DNA from: Mesostigma viride
Lineage: Eukaryota; Streptophyta; Mesostigmatophyceae; Mesostigmatales; Mesostigmataceae
Assembly: GCA_009746045.1 (NCBI GenBank)
Contig: RPFO01002194.1
Location: 76,501-122,500 of the forward strand
Length of the DNA: 46,000 nt
Direction of reading: 5' to 3'
Shown piece after piece: positions 36,301-45,820 of the stretch. Made by a program: the position numbers and the translations under genes. The number at the start of each line of letters is the position of its first letter. Position 1 is the first letter of the stretch. The notes beneath the pieces are model-generated. The model did not search any database, had not been told where the DNA came from, and was given only the letters and a program-made list of their open reading frames with translations.

Positions 36301-37728
36301 GGTTCCTTTAGTGGACAGTTTGGCGCAACAATGTGGAATAGGCGAAGTCTTAGTGTTCGACTATTTAGGACTCTTTGTACAGCCGGTTCATACGGCGTTG
36401 TACTTGCTATTCAGTGGTTTTGTAGTACTTTCGGTACTTTGGTTTATCTGTAGGTGCGCAGCATGTCAATGTGCGTGGACCTAGTATAAGTCGTTTTGGG
36501 TCGTACGGTCAATTCGTGTGAACCGTAGCGCCCTAGAGATCTCGGTTGACCATGCGTCCAAGCAGTGCTGCTTGGCACTGCTTGGCAACGCCGTGAGACG
36601 CCAAGGTTAATAGTGTGTGGGAACGTTCACCATTGTTACCCCCGGAATGAATGAAATGAATTGAGTTAATCTCTTTCTCTTTCCGGCTGGGTCACGCCCG
36701 CGGGTTTAGGAAATGCATGGTCCTGAATTCCTGTCGTAAATGCTACATGTACCTCGGGAGGCATTTCGCCCAGCTTCCCACGAGGTTGCAACACCTCGGG
36801 CTTGAACCGGCCAGGGTCAACTGCGCCAGGTTAATTATGTTAGATTAGTTATCGTCCATACTAGTCATGGTGTGGATTGCGTAGATTAATATAGCGACCA
36901 CTGTTCATAATGGTCTATTATGAATCAGGTGTAGATCTTTCGCAGCCGGCAGTCAGCCGGGATGTAAAAACGACCAGGAGTCTCTGCTGCATGGATTTTG
37001 CGAGTTCATCCATGGCTGGGCTCCATCTGACCCTGCCGGATACTTTATCTGCAGTCGTAGGTTCCGTGTAGGTCCCCATGGCGAGGTGAGATTGGACCTG
37101 CGAAAGGTGCAAGACACGGCGCAACATGAACAGGGCGTGGGCGTAAGATAGTCATTAAAAGAGAGACCTACTGTGCAGTGTGCTATGAGCAGAACCAAAG
37201 CGATTGGAAAGGCTGCATTACACCCACGTTTGGGTAATGGCAGTTGGTATTGAGAAAATTCGTTATGGGGGTATCTTGGTGATAGCGGATCACCAGGTGT
37301 GGCGATAACTATTCCATAGTCATTGCGCCAGTGAAAGGGAAACCGAGGGTACAGGAGGTCACGCTCCAAGGAGACTACTCGCCCACCCAGCTAGGTGGAG
37401 GGGCCCAGGCCAAGTCCATCCTGCCAATGGGTTTTCGAATCCGAGCCGTGGCTCACTGACCGAATGCCATAATGGGGTAGCCGTCACTAGAAACAGTGAG
37501 GCAAAGGGCGGACTTACGATTTTCGTAAGGCCTGCTCCTTCCACCCACACGTTTCAAGTGACGGCTAGCTTTTCCGCCCCTCAAAAGAGGTGGCTAGCCG
37601 TACCTTTTCGTGCTGAATCCGAATCTGCCCTTTGTTTCGCGTTTAGATTACTACGTAAGGTGCTATCTCGTCCGCCGTCATGCAGGGCCACCATAGCCAG
37701 ATTAACGGAAAGCGGAAGATTAGCGGTT
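36301..37728. other. Anonymous sequence upstream of the L1-like ORF1
   Basis: Partly the 5' untranslated region of the LINE, with an unknown limit. Inverted repeats are seen: AGTACTTTCGGTACT near 36427, TTCATAAT/ATTATGAA near 36905-36925, CTTACGA/TCGTAAG near 37513, and ACGGCTAGC/GCTAGCCGT (37561-37569, 37593-37601). No gene is recognised. Confidence 0.5.
37561..37601. repeat. Perfect 9-bp inverted repeat with 23-bp loop
   Basis: ACGGCTAGC pairs with GCTAGCCGT. It could be a stem-loop of an unknown element; no further support. Confidence 0.5.
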
Positions 37729-37796
37729 GTGGTGGTGGTGGTGGTGGTGGTGGTGGTGGTGGTGGTGGTGGTGGTGGTGGTGGTGGTGGTGGTGGT
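37729..37796 (+). repeat. GGT trinucleotide microsatellite
   Basis: About 23 GGT units, ending exactly where the copia-A 3' LTR begins (37797). The five bases before the LTR are GTGGT, the expected left copy of a 5-bp target duplication if the element inserted in the repeat. Confidence 0.95.
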
Positions 37797-38000
37797 TGTT
37801 TGGATTGGGAGAGGAAACTAATGGGTTTTACACAATGCCTTGTGCTTGGCCTTGCTACCCACACACCTTGCAGGTGCTGAAAGAAAGAGAGGTTGAAGAC
37901 AATTTACGTGGAAGAATAAATGGCTTTATTAGAATATAATAGTTGGAGAAGAGCTTGAATGGAGGTTGAATGGAGGTTCCTGCCCTTAGGGGGCAGTTTC

Positions 38001-38008
38001 CTTTTATA
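38001..38008 (-). promoter_or_regulatory. LTR TATA box (copia A, 3' LTR)
   Basis: TATAAAAG on the minus strand, at the same place in every LTR (41711-41718 and 42325-42332 in the others). It is the likely core promoter, with transcription starting about 30 bp downstream. Confidence 0.7.
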
Positions 38009-38111
38009 CCTTTTAGGCTAGGAAGGATGACATCAGCAATGACATCATCAAAGAAGCTTGTAGAAACATCTTAGCATATTCCTAGCATATTCCCAGCATA
38101 TCCTCAGTATA

Positions 38112-38158
38112 TTCCAGGAATATTCCTGGCATATTCTTAGAACATTCCTAGAACATTC
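38112..38158 (-). promoter_or_regulatory. Heat-shock-element-like cluster in LTR
   Basis: Three GAA-NN-TTC dyads: 38118-38125, 38140-38147 and 38151-38158, with a further TTC at 38112. They lie 110-150 bp upstream of the TATA box in element orientation and match the nGAAnnTTCn module bound by heat-shock factor trimers. The cluster is conserved in LTR2 (41828-41868) and LTR3 (42442-42482). Confidence 0.55.
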
Positions 38159-38604
38159 TAGACATGATCCAATGAGCTGGCATAATAGCTAGATGCCAAG
38201 TGTCTACATAATAATGTGCCACATAACATGATTAATAAAGTGACACATCTCTTCTCCTTGAAGTGACAAGTGTCATGCAATGAGTCTACCCACTTGTCAT
38301 CATGTAAGTCATAACATGTGTCATCATGAGCTTCCAACACTTGTCAGCTCATGGACCAAACACTTGTCCACTAGGCCATAGCACCACTTGTCAATCAAAT
38401 ACGTGATGCTACTAGGCTGACTCAGGTTACAAGTCATCCATGTCCAAGTATAGGACTATGGCACATGAATATTGATCAGCTCATTGAGCCCGTTCCATCT
38501 AGCTCATCATAGCTATCAAATTCCCAGTCCATATGGAATAAATCCAACAAGAAATAAATCAGGCTGGGATACATTGTGGCCAGGTGGATATAATATCCCT
38601 AACA

Positions 38605-38612
38605 CCCCCCTT
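38605..38612 (-). other. Polypurine tract of copia A
   Basis: AAGGGGGG on the minus strand directly before the 3' LTR; it primes plus-strand DNA synthesis. The same tract is at 42929-42936 in element B. Confidence 0.85.
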
Positions 38613-39760
38613 AGCCACATGGGCACAATGCAAAAGATGACTGGGTAGGTGGAATCTCAACACCCCCTTTAACCACATGCTCGTAGCATGCCGTCCAGTT
38701 GCTAGCATGGTGCAACTGAAAATGAAGATGCCGTCCTCGTGAAACGCTTGAAGCTCCAACATGCGGTCATGAGCCGCACTACCGCCACTGATCCCCCCCC
38801 CCGGCAACGCGAATGAGTGTCCTACCATAGCAGCAACGCACTAGCTGCCCATCAATCCTGGATGGCTGATACCCAACCCTTAGTTGGAAAAAAGTGCTCT
38901 AGATGCTACATTCCCCCCTCACTCAAAGCGGATGCCCATGGACACAATAGGGGCACACAGTCCCACACATATAATAATACGGCAACACATGCCAACAAAG
39001 AAAGTCCCTATGAGCTAACCCAAACGGTATAGAGGTAGGGCAACGGCAACAACACGTGCTGTACACACACGGAGCAACATAACATACGCCATCTCACACA
39101 ATAAATGACACCAACATCACGTTTTACGCCAAATAAACGGGGTGAGCAAACAAACATATTGGCAACAAATGCCACACAAACAAGGTACAATACAACCTTC
39201 AACACAAAACACAGTGGCCATAACAGATAAACACGCTTCATAGCAAAGAAAACAGGACGTGCAAAACATTACCGCCACAAAGGCGAACACAAGTAACGAT
39301 TACTTGGTCACGATTCACAAATCAGTGCCCGAGAGTAAACATTACGTCCGACATTACAGGCTATGCCGAAATGCACAGCCAAATTCGACACAAAGGACGT
39401 AAGCATTTGCATACAAGCAATGCTCTCAGCACAAAACAAAATAACACACGCGTCACAGGCACTTTACTTACGAAAACAAGTCGTAGACGACGATACAACG
39501 GCGCTTCACTACGCCGCAGACCAGTGCCACAAATAGCGTGCAAAAACTCTGGATACACACTCCAGGTACGTAGAAAACGTCTCGTGGGAACAATACCAAA
39601 ATGCGTGGGCCATTGCCACTGAACGCATGGCAAAATAAGCACATAATTGCTGGAAGAACACAAAGAATGAACCAGAAAACGCAGGCTTACGGCGCCTCAC
39701 AAATTCCAGCAAACACGACACAAAAGTCGACATACAAGTTAATTTCCCACAGACAAAACA
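38613..39760 (-). other. Long 3' non-coding internal region of copia A
   Basis: About 1.1 kb between the X-ORF stop and the polypurine tract, A-rich on the plus strand. Conserved with 42937-44010 in element B, apart from small indels. A roughly 100-codon minus-strand frame (39663-39361) is kept in both copies, but its composition gives no sign of a protein. It may hold packaging signals. Confidence 0.6.
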
Positions 39761-40705
39761 TTAGGGCAACCTTGAGAAGTGGGGTCTGTGCATCCTGGGC
39801 GACAATTTCCAAGGGTCGTTGCAGCTAGCGCAGTTGCAAATGCCATGGCCTGGCCGAACACCGTCAACTGACCGACGTGATGCCTTGGCAGCATTTTGCA
39901 GTCGACTTGACCGTTGGTGCTTGACCGCACTTTGGCTGACAGGTCGCTGTCCACGTCGTTGTCGGCTCGCTCGAGGCCTCGCGCCAGCACCGGACTTGGC
40001 AGTCCAGGACTTGGAAAAATTTGGCAGCTTGGTCGATTTCGCCCTCGCGCCACGAATTTGTTCCCCCTCAGTTAGGCTGGCAGCGTTCGAGCGCCGCGCC
40101 TTTGGTCTGGTCGCCGGACTTTGGTTACTAGCACCAGTATCACCTGGTATGCTGGCGGCGACAACGCGCTCCGCCTGCACTGGGCTGTTCTGGACCGCAG
40201 TTTCTGGAAGTACTTCAGCGTCTGACACGGACTTCTCCATTGTGCTGGAAACTTCTCGAATTGGCGTGAACTTCCACTGGGCCGGCGCAGAGTATAAAAA
40301 GCCACGCAGTGTGCGAGTAATGCCCAGTAGGCCGCCCCCGATTCCGCATACACGGGCAAGCATGGCCAGTATGACCGTTAGGCCCACGGCCAGCCACTCC
40401 GCCGCGTGTCCCGAGGCACGTGAGATGCTGCGCTCGCTGCTCGCCATTTTCTGCCCTTGACAGGCAACGTCGTTCTTGAAGCTCGTCGCCGACGATTTCA
40501 GCTCTGGGATGGCGTCCATCGCTGCGTCCGCACCGCGCGCGGGCAAAAAGTAGGCGTTGTTCCTCGTCACGATGCTGCAGGGCCTGCTGTCCAGCACAGC
40601 AACCCGCCTGACGAGGTCGACGTTGTGGCCATCCTTGACGAGCTGGCCGACAGATAAAAGTCGGGTGCTCAGCTTTGGAACGAGCAGCGCGTTTTGGAGG
40701 TGCAC
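39761..40705 (-). CDS. Copia A protease C-part fused to X-ORF with membrane segment
   Basis: Begins within protease-associated sequence (LQNALLVPKLSTRLLSVGQL, the usual copia stretch after the protease). It then departs from known Pol: residues near AEWLAVGLTVILAMLARVCGIGGGLLG form a hydrophobic segment long enough to span a membrane. A Ser/Ala/Arg-rich basic tail follows. Integrase and RT are absent. In element A this part is one frame, while element B breaks it by one base near 44880. The native protein is probably one Gag-protease-X polyprotein. The function of X is unknown; it is not a recognised envelope. Confidence 0.65.
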   Translation of the reverse strand: MHLQNALLVPKLSTRLLSVGQLVKDGHNVDLVRRVAVLDSRPCSIVTRNNAYFLPARGADAAMDAIPELKSSATSFKNDVACQGQKMASSERSISRASGHAAEWLAVGLTVILAMLARVCGIGGGLLGITRTLRGFLYSAPAQWKFTPIREVSSTMEKSVSDAEVLPETAVQNSPVQAERVVAASIPGDTGASNQSPATRPKARRSNAASLTEGEQIRGARAKSTKLPNFSKSWTAKSGAGARPRASRQRRGQRPVSQSAVKHQRSSRLQNAAKASRRSVDGVRPGHGICNCASCNDPWKLSPRMHRPHFSRLP

Positions 40706-40727
40706 TCTGCCTCCTGGCCCGGCAGCT

Positions 40728-41423
40728 TCAGCTTGACAGTCCCGATGGCTGTGCCTTCAGTTTGCCGCCTGAGCCGGCGATTTCCCTGTTGTGAGGGTGC
40801 AGGCACACGAAATCCGACGGGCATGGCGTCATGTGACAGCTCGCTGCAGAATCCAGCACCCAGCTGGTCGGCGCCTTCTTTTCATACTGCGTGAGTGCAG
40901 CAGCATCCGACGGCGATGGCGACTCGGCGATGGTGGCGAAGACGAAGCCGGACCGCTCCGCAGCCTCCTCGGTGATACGCGCCTCGCTGGCACCTGGTGA
41001 GTGCTCCTTTCTCGCTTGGTTCCGTCGCGTTGCCTTGTTCTTGCGTTCTTGCTTCAGCTCCGGATGCTTCTCCCAGCACTGGGTGTCCACGTGCCCGGCC
41101 TTCTTGCAGTAATTGCACCGCCTCTTTCCTCCACTTTTCTTCGTAGTAGTGTGGAAAACCTGGCCGTTAGGGGAGCCCTCCTTCTTTGCTTGAGCAGAAC
41201 GCCTTCCGTGCAGTAGCTCCTCCGCCTCCAGCAGCGCAGTCTTGACCTCCTTTAGCGAATCCTCCTCTCCAGTTAGGACCTTGACCAGGTCACAATAGGC
41301 CGATGCTAAGGCCTTCAACACAGCCTTGATTTCTTCCCATTTCCTCAGAGACCGCCCATCAAACGTTGTGATGGACTTGCTTGTTGCCCGGAATTGCTTG
41401 TAGCACGCTTCCTTGGTAGCCAT
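40728..41423 (-). CDS. Copia A short Gag with zinc knuckle and protease start
   Basis: The start is ATG at 41423 (MATKEACYKQFRATSK); the open frame extends six codons further to a TTG, which is less likely. It contains the distal Gag helix region (LTGEEDSLKEVKTALLEAEELL), a knuckle C-x2-C-x4-H-x4-C (CNYCKKAGHVDTQC) and the protease site SWVLDSAASCHMT. The Gag N-terminal half usual in copia is missing. The frame ends at 40728 after two one-base losses relative to element B (near 40706-40711 and 40750), so protease is separated from its continuation. Confidence 0.8.
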   Translation of the reverse strand: MATKEACYKQFRATSKSITTFDGRSLRKWEEIKAVLKALASAYCDLVKVLTGEEDSLKEVKTALLEAEELLHGRRSAQAKKEGSPNGQVFHTTTKKSGGKRRCNYCKKAGHVDTQCWEKHPELKQERKNKATRRNQARKEHSPGASEARITEEAAERSGFVFATIAESPSPSDAAALTQYEKKAPTSWVLDSAASCHMTPCPSDFVCLHPHNREIAGSGGKLKAQPSGLSS

Positions 41424-41494
41424 GGTGTCTTCAGTCGCCAATGGAACTGGATGTCTCTGGGTTCACAGTGGTCTTCTTGTTCCTCAGTAACAAA

Positions 41495-41506
41495 CCTCCG
41501 ATACCA
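41495..41506 (-). other. Primer-binding site of copia A
   Basis: TGGTATCGGAGG on the minus strand, directly against the 5' LTR. It is complementary to a tRNA 3' end CCTCCGATACCA. The implied A1-U72 acceptor pair is the hallmark of eukaryotic initiator tRNA-Met, the usual primer of plant copia (TGGTATCAGAGC). Confidence 0.8.
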
Positions 41507-42120
41507 TGTTTGGATTGGGAGAGGAAACTAATGGGTTTTACACAATGCCTTGTGCTTGGCCTTGCTACCCACACACCTTGCAGGTGCTGAAAGAAAGAGA
41601 GGTTGAAGACAATTTACGTGGAAGAATAAATGGCTTTATTAGAATATAATAGTTGGAGAAGAGCTTGAATGGAGGTTGAATGGAGGTTCCTGCCCTTAGG
41701 GGGCAGTTTCCTTTTATAACTTTTAGGCTAGGAAGGATGACATCAGCAATGACATCATCACAGAAGCTTGTAGAAACATCTTAGCATATTCCTAGCATAT
41801 TCCCAGCATATCCTCAGTATATTCCAGGAATATTCCTGGCATATTCTTAGAACATTCCTAGAACATTCTAGACATGATCCAATGAGCTGGCATAATAGCT
41901 AGATGCCAAGTGTCTACATAATAATGTGCCACATAACATGATTAATAAAGTGACACATCTCTTCTCCTTGGAGTGACAAGTGTCATGCAATGAGTCTACC
42001 CACTTGTCATCATGTAAGTCATAACATGTGTCATCATGAGCTTCCAACACTTGTCAGCTCATGGACCAAACACTTGTCCACTAGGCCATAGCACCACTTG
42101 TCAATCAAATACGTGATGCT
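41507..42120 (-). repeat. 5' LTR of copia A, interrupted at 614 bp
   Basis: Matches 37797-38410 with three substitutions, then stops at GATGCT where the TG end of element B's LTR begins. The missing 194 bp would be found beyond element B if B inserted here; the 5-bp duplication would be ATGCT (42116-42120). Confidence 0.88.
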
Positions 42121-42928
42121 TGTTTGAATTGGGAGAGGAGACTAATGGGTTTTACACAATGCCTTGTGCTTGGCCTTGCTACCCACACACCTTGCAGGTG
42201 CTGAAAGAAAGAGAGGTTGAAGACAATTTACGTGGAAGAATAAATGGCTTTATTAGAATATAATAGTTGGAGAAGAGCTTGAATGGAGGTTGAATGGAGG
42301 TACCTGCCCTTAGGGGGCAGTTTCCTTTTATAACTTTTAGGCTAGGAAGGATGACATCAGCAATGACATCATCACAGAAGCTTGTAGAAACATCCTAGCA
42401 TATTCCTAGCATATTCCCAGCATATTCTCAGTATATTCCAGGAATATTCCTGGCATATTCTTAGAACATTCCTAGAACATTCTAGACATGATCCAATGAG
42501 CTGGCATAATAGCTAGATGCCAAGTGTCTACGTAATAATGTGCCACATAACATGATTAATAAAGTGACACATCTCTTCTCCTTGGAGTGACAAGTGTCAT
42601 GCAATGAGTCTACCCACTTGTCATCATGTAAGTCATAACATGTGTCATCATGAGCTTCCAACACTTGTCAGCTCATGGACCAAACACTTGTCCAATAGGC
42701 CATAGCACCACTTGTCAATCAAATACGTGATGCTACTAGGCTGACTCAGGTTACAAGTCATCCATGTCCAAGTATAGGACTATGGCACATGAATATTGAT
42801 CAGCTCATTGAGCCTGTTCCATCTAGCTCATCATAGCTATCAAATTCCCAGTCCATATGGAATAAATCCAACAAGAAATAAATCAGGCTGGGATATATTG
42901 TGGCCAGGTGGATATAATATCCCTAACA
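42121..42928 (-). repeat. 3' LTR of copia B (808 bp)
   Basis: Same length and ends as 37797-38604 with scattered substitutions (for example TGTTTGAATT in place of TGTTTGGATT). TATA box at 42325-42332; GAA-NN-TTC dyads at 42442-42449, 42464-42471 and 42475-42482. Confidence 0.93.
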
Positions 42929-44010
42929 CCCCCCTTAGCCACATGGGCACAATGCAAAAGATGACTGGGTAGGTGGAATCTCAACACCCCCCTTAACCAC
43001 ATGCTCGTAGCATGCCGTCCAGTTGCTAGCATGGTGCAACTGAAAATGAAGATGCCGTCCTCGTGAAACGCTTGAAGCTCCAACATGCGGTCATGAGCCG
43101 CACTACCGCCACTGATCCCCCCCCGGCAACGCGAATGAGTGTCCTACCATAGCAGCAACGCACTAGCTGCCCATCCTGGATGGCTGATACCCAACCCTTA
43201 GTTGGAAAAAGTGCTCTAGATGCTACATTCCCCCCTCACTCAAAGCGGCTGCCCATGGACACAATAGGGGCACACAGTCCCACACATATAATACGGCAAC
43301 ACATGCCAACAAAGAAAGTCCCTATGAGCTAACCCAAACGGTATAGAGGTAGGGTAACGGCAACAACACGTGCTGTACACACACGGAGCAACATAACATA
43401 CGCCATCTCACAAAATAAATGACACCAACATCACGTTTTACGCCAAATAAACGGGGTGAGCAAACAAACATATTGGCAACAAATGCCACACAAACAAGGT
43501 ACAATACAACCTTCAACACAAAACACAGTGGCCATAACAGATAAACGCGCTTCATAGCAAAGAAAACAGGACGTGCAAAACATTACCGCCACAAAGGCGA
43601 ACACAAGTAACGATTACTTCGTCACGATTCACAAATCAGTGCCCGAGAGTAAACATTACGTCCGACATTACAGGCTATGCCGAAATGCACAGCCAAATTC
43701 GACACAAAGGACGTAAGCATTTGCATACAAGCAATGCTCTCAGCACAAAACAAAATAACACACGCGTCACAGGCACTTTACTTACGAAAACAAGTCGTAG
43801 ACGACGATACAACGGCGCTTCACTACGCCGCAGACTAGTGCCACAAATAGCGTGCAAAAACTCTGGATATACACTCCAGGTACGTAGAAAACGTCTCGTG
43901 GGAACAATACCAAAATGCGTGGGCCATTGCCACTGAACGCATGGCAAAATAAACACATAATTGCTGGAAGAACACAAAGAAAGAACCAGAAAACGCACGC
44001 TTACGGCGCC
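42929..44010 (-). other. Polypurine tract and 3' non-coding internal region of copia B
   Basis: Begins with AAGGGGGG (minus strand, 42929-42936). The rest parallels 38613-39760 with short deletions, for example loss of AATC in GCCCATCAATCCTGG and shorter C-runs near 43120. No coding region is supported. Confidence 0.65.
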
Positions 44011-44859
44011 TCACAATTTCCAGCAAACACGACACAAAAGTCGACATACAAGTTCATTTCCCACAGACAAAACATTAGGGCAACCTTGAGGAGTGGGGTC
44101 TGTGCATCCTGGGCGACAATTTCCAAGGGTCGTTGCAGCTAGCGCAATTGCAAATGCCATGGCCTGGCCGAACACCGTCAACTGACCGACGTGATGCCTT
44201 GGCAGCATTTTGCAGTCGACTTGACCGTTGGTGCTTGACGCACTTTGGCTGACAGGTCGCTGTCCACGTCGTTGTCGGCTCGCTCGAGGCCTCGCGCCAG
44301 CACCGGACTTGGCAGTCCAGGACTTGGAAAAATTTGGCAGCTTGGTCGATTTCGCCCTCGCGTCACGAATTTGTTCCCCCTCAGTTAGGCTGGCAGCGTT
44401 CGAGCGCCGCGCCTTTGGTCTGGTCGCCGGACTTTGGTTACTAGCACCAGTATCACCTGGTATGCTGGCGGCGACAACGCGCTCCGCCTGCACTGGGCTG
44501 TTCTGGACCGCAGTTTCTGGAAGTACTTCAGCGTCTGACACGGACTTCTCCATTGCGCTGGAAACTTCTCGAATTGGCGTGAACTTCCACTGGGCCGGCG
44601 CAGAGTATAAAAAGCCACGCAGTGTGCGAGTAATGCCCAGTAGGCCGCCCCCGATCCCGCATACACGGGCAAGCATGGCCAGTATGACCGTTAGGCCCAC
44701 GGCCAGCCACTCCGCCGCGTGTCCCGAGGCACGTGAGATGCTGCGCTCGCTGCTCGCCATTTTCTGCCCTTGACAGGCAGCGTCGTTCTTGAAGCTCGTC
44801 GCCGACGATTTCAGCTCTGGGATGGCGTCCATCGCTGCGTCCGCACCGTGCGCGGGCAA
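44011..44859 (-). CDS. Copia B X-ORF with membrane segment
   Basis: 282-codon frame matching the X part of element A: the hydrophobic segment LAVGLTVILAMLARVCGIGGG, then a Ser/Ala/Arg-rich basic region. Near 44239 a one-base difference from element A (CTTGACG here, CTTGACCG there) gives the copies different C-termini. Upstream, one base is lost relative to A near 44880, separating it from the protease frame. Which C-terminus is original cannot be told from two copies. Confidence 0.6.
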   Translation of the reverse strand: MPAHGADAAMDAIPELKSSATSFKNDAACQGQKMASSERSISRASGHAAEWLAVGLTVILAMLARVCGIGGGLLGITRTLRGFLYSAPAQWKFTPIREVSSAMEKSVSDAEVLPETAVQNSPVQAERVVAASIPGDTGASNQSPATRPKARRSNAASLTEGEQIRDARAKSTKLPNFSKSWTAKSGAGARPRASRQRRGQRPVSQSASSTNGQVDCKMLPRHHVGQLTVFGQAMAFAIALAATTLGNCRPGCTDPTPQGCPNVLSVGNELVCRLLCRVCWKL

Positions 44860-45737
44860 AAAGTAGGTGTTGTTCCTCGTCCGATGCTGCAGTGCCTGCT
44901 GTCCAGCACAGCAACCCGCTGGGCGAGGTCGACCTTGTGGCCATCCTTGACGAGCTGGCCGACTGATAGAAGTCGGGTGCTCAGCCTGGGAACGAGCAGC
45001 GCGTTTTGGAGGTGCACGTCCGCGTCCTGACCCGGCAGCTTCAGTTTGACAGTCCCGATGGCTGTCGCCTTCAGTTGGCCGCCTGAGCCGGCGATTTCCC
45101 TGTCATGAGGGTGCAGGCACACGAAGTCCGACGGGCATGGCGTCATGTGACAGCTCGCTGCGGAATCCAGCACCCAGCTGGTCGGTGCTTTCTTTTCATA
45201 CTGCGTGAGTGCAGCAGCATCCGACGGCGATGGCGACTCGGCGATGGTGGCGAAGACGAAGCCGGACCGCTCCGCAGCCTCCTCGGTGATACGCGCCTCG
45301 CTGGCACCTGGTGAGTGCTCCTTTCTCGCTTGGTTCCGTCGCGTTGCCTTGTTCTTGCGTTCTTGCTTCAGCTCCGGATGCTTCTCCCAGCACTGGGTGT
45401 CCACGTGCCCGGCCTTCTTGCAGTAATTGCACCGCCTCTTTCCTCCACTTTTCTTCGTAGTAGTGTGGAAAACCTGGCCGTTAGGGGAGCCCTCCTTCTT
45501 TGCTTGAGCAGAACGCCTTCCGTGCAGTAGCTCCTCCGCCTCCAGCAGCGCAGTCTTGACCTCCTTTAGCGAATCCTCCTCTCCAGTTAGGACCTTGACC
45601 AGGTCACAATAGGCCGATGCTAAGGCCTTCAACACAGCCTTGATTTCTTCCCATTTCCTCAGAGACCGCCCATCAAACGTTGTGATGGACTTGCTTGTTG
45701 CCCGGAATTGCTTGTAGCACGCTTCCTTGGTAGCCAT
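44811..45737 (-). CDS. Copia B short Gag and protease
   Basis: Start at ATG 45737. The product is Gag with a zinc knuckle (CNYCKKAGHVDTQC), a Lys/Arg-rich spacer, the protease site SWVLDSAASCHMT and the distal block LLVPRLSTRLLSVGQL, all in one frame, in contrast to element A. Copia proteases have D-T/S-G or D-S/T-A variants, so DSAA need not be dead. The frame goes wrong near 44880 (GRGTTPTFCPRT) and ends at 44811. Integrase, RT and RNase H are absent. Confidence 0.82.
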   Translation of the reverse strand: MATKEACYKQFRATSKSITTFDGRSLRKWEEIKAVLKALASAYCDLVKVLTGEEDSLKEVKTALLEAEELLHGRRSAQAKKEGSPNGQVFHTTTKKSGGKRRCNYCKKAGHVDTQCWEKHPELKQERKNKATRRNQARKEHSPGASEARITEEAAERSGFVFATIAESPSPSDAAALTQYEKKAPTSWVLDSAASCHMTPCPSDFVCLHPHDREIAGSGGQLKATAIGTVKLKLPGQDADVHLQNALLVPRLSTRLLSVGQLVKDGHKVDLAQRVAVLDSRHCSIGRGTTPTFCPRTVRTQRWTPSQS

Positions 45738-45808
45738 GGTGTCTTCAGTCGCCAATGGAACTGGATGTCTCTGGGTTCACAGTGGTCTTCTTGTTCCTCA
45801 GTAACAAA

Positions 45809-45820
45809 CCTCCGATACCA
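45809..45820 (-). other. Primer-binding site of copia B
   Basis: TGGTATCGGAGG on the minus strand, identical to 41495-41506 and directly adjacent to the 5' LTR. Confidence 0.8.

Larger units (their letters stand above)
37797..38604 (-). repeat. 3' LTR of copia A (808 bp)
   Basis: Starts TGTTTGG and ends CTAACA on the plus strand, which is TG...CA on the coding strand. Coding-strand order is U3 with CACTTGTCA-type repeats, GAA-NN-TTC dyads (38118-38158), the TATA box TATAAAAG (38001-38008), then R with an AATAAA-type signal and U5. Confidence 0.93.
37797..42120 (-). mobile_element. Copia element A, non-autonomous Gag-protease type
   Basis: Minus-strand LTR element. The 3' LTR is 37797-38604 and the polypurine tract is 38605-38612. 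The internal region contains X-ORF, protease and a short Gag. The primer site is 41495-41506 and the 5' LTR is 41507-42120, truncated to 614 of 808 bp where element B begins. The internal region is only 2.9 kb and has no integrase, RT or RNase H. The two LTRs differ at three positions over 614 bp with no indel, so insertion was recent. It needs enzymes from an autonomous copia relative. Confidence 0.9.

Noticed and set aside
37428-37448. TTTTCGAATCCGAGCC looks like a tRNA T-arm.
   Set aside because: No acceptor or anticodon stems could be paired around it.
39361-39663. About 100-codon minus-strand frame conserved in both copia copies (also 43675-43998).
   Set aside because: The copies are nearly identical overall, so conservation is uninformative. 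Composition is not protein-like and no family was recognised.
41507-42928. LTR2 and LTR3 considered as one solo LTR or shared LTR of a tandem array.
   Set aside because: LTR2 pairs by diagnostic bases with LTR1 and LTR3 with LTR4, and LTR2 is truncated exactly at LTR3's terminus, which fits a nested insertion better.
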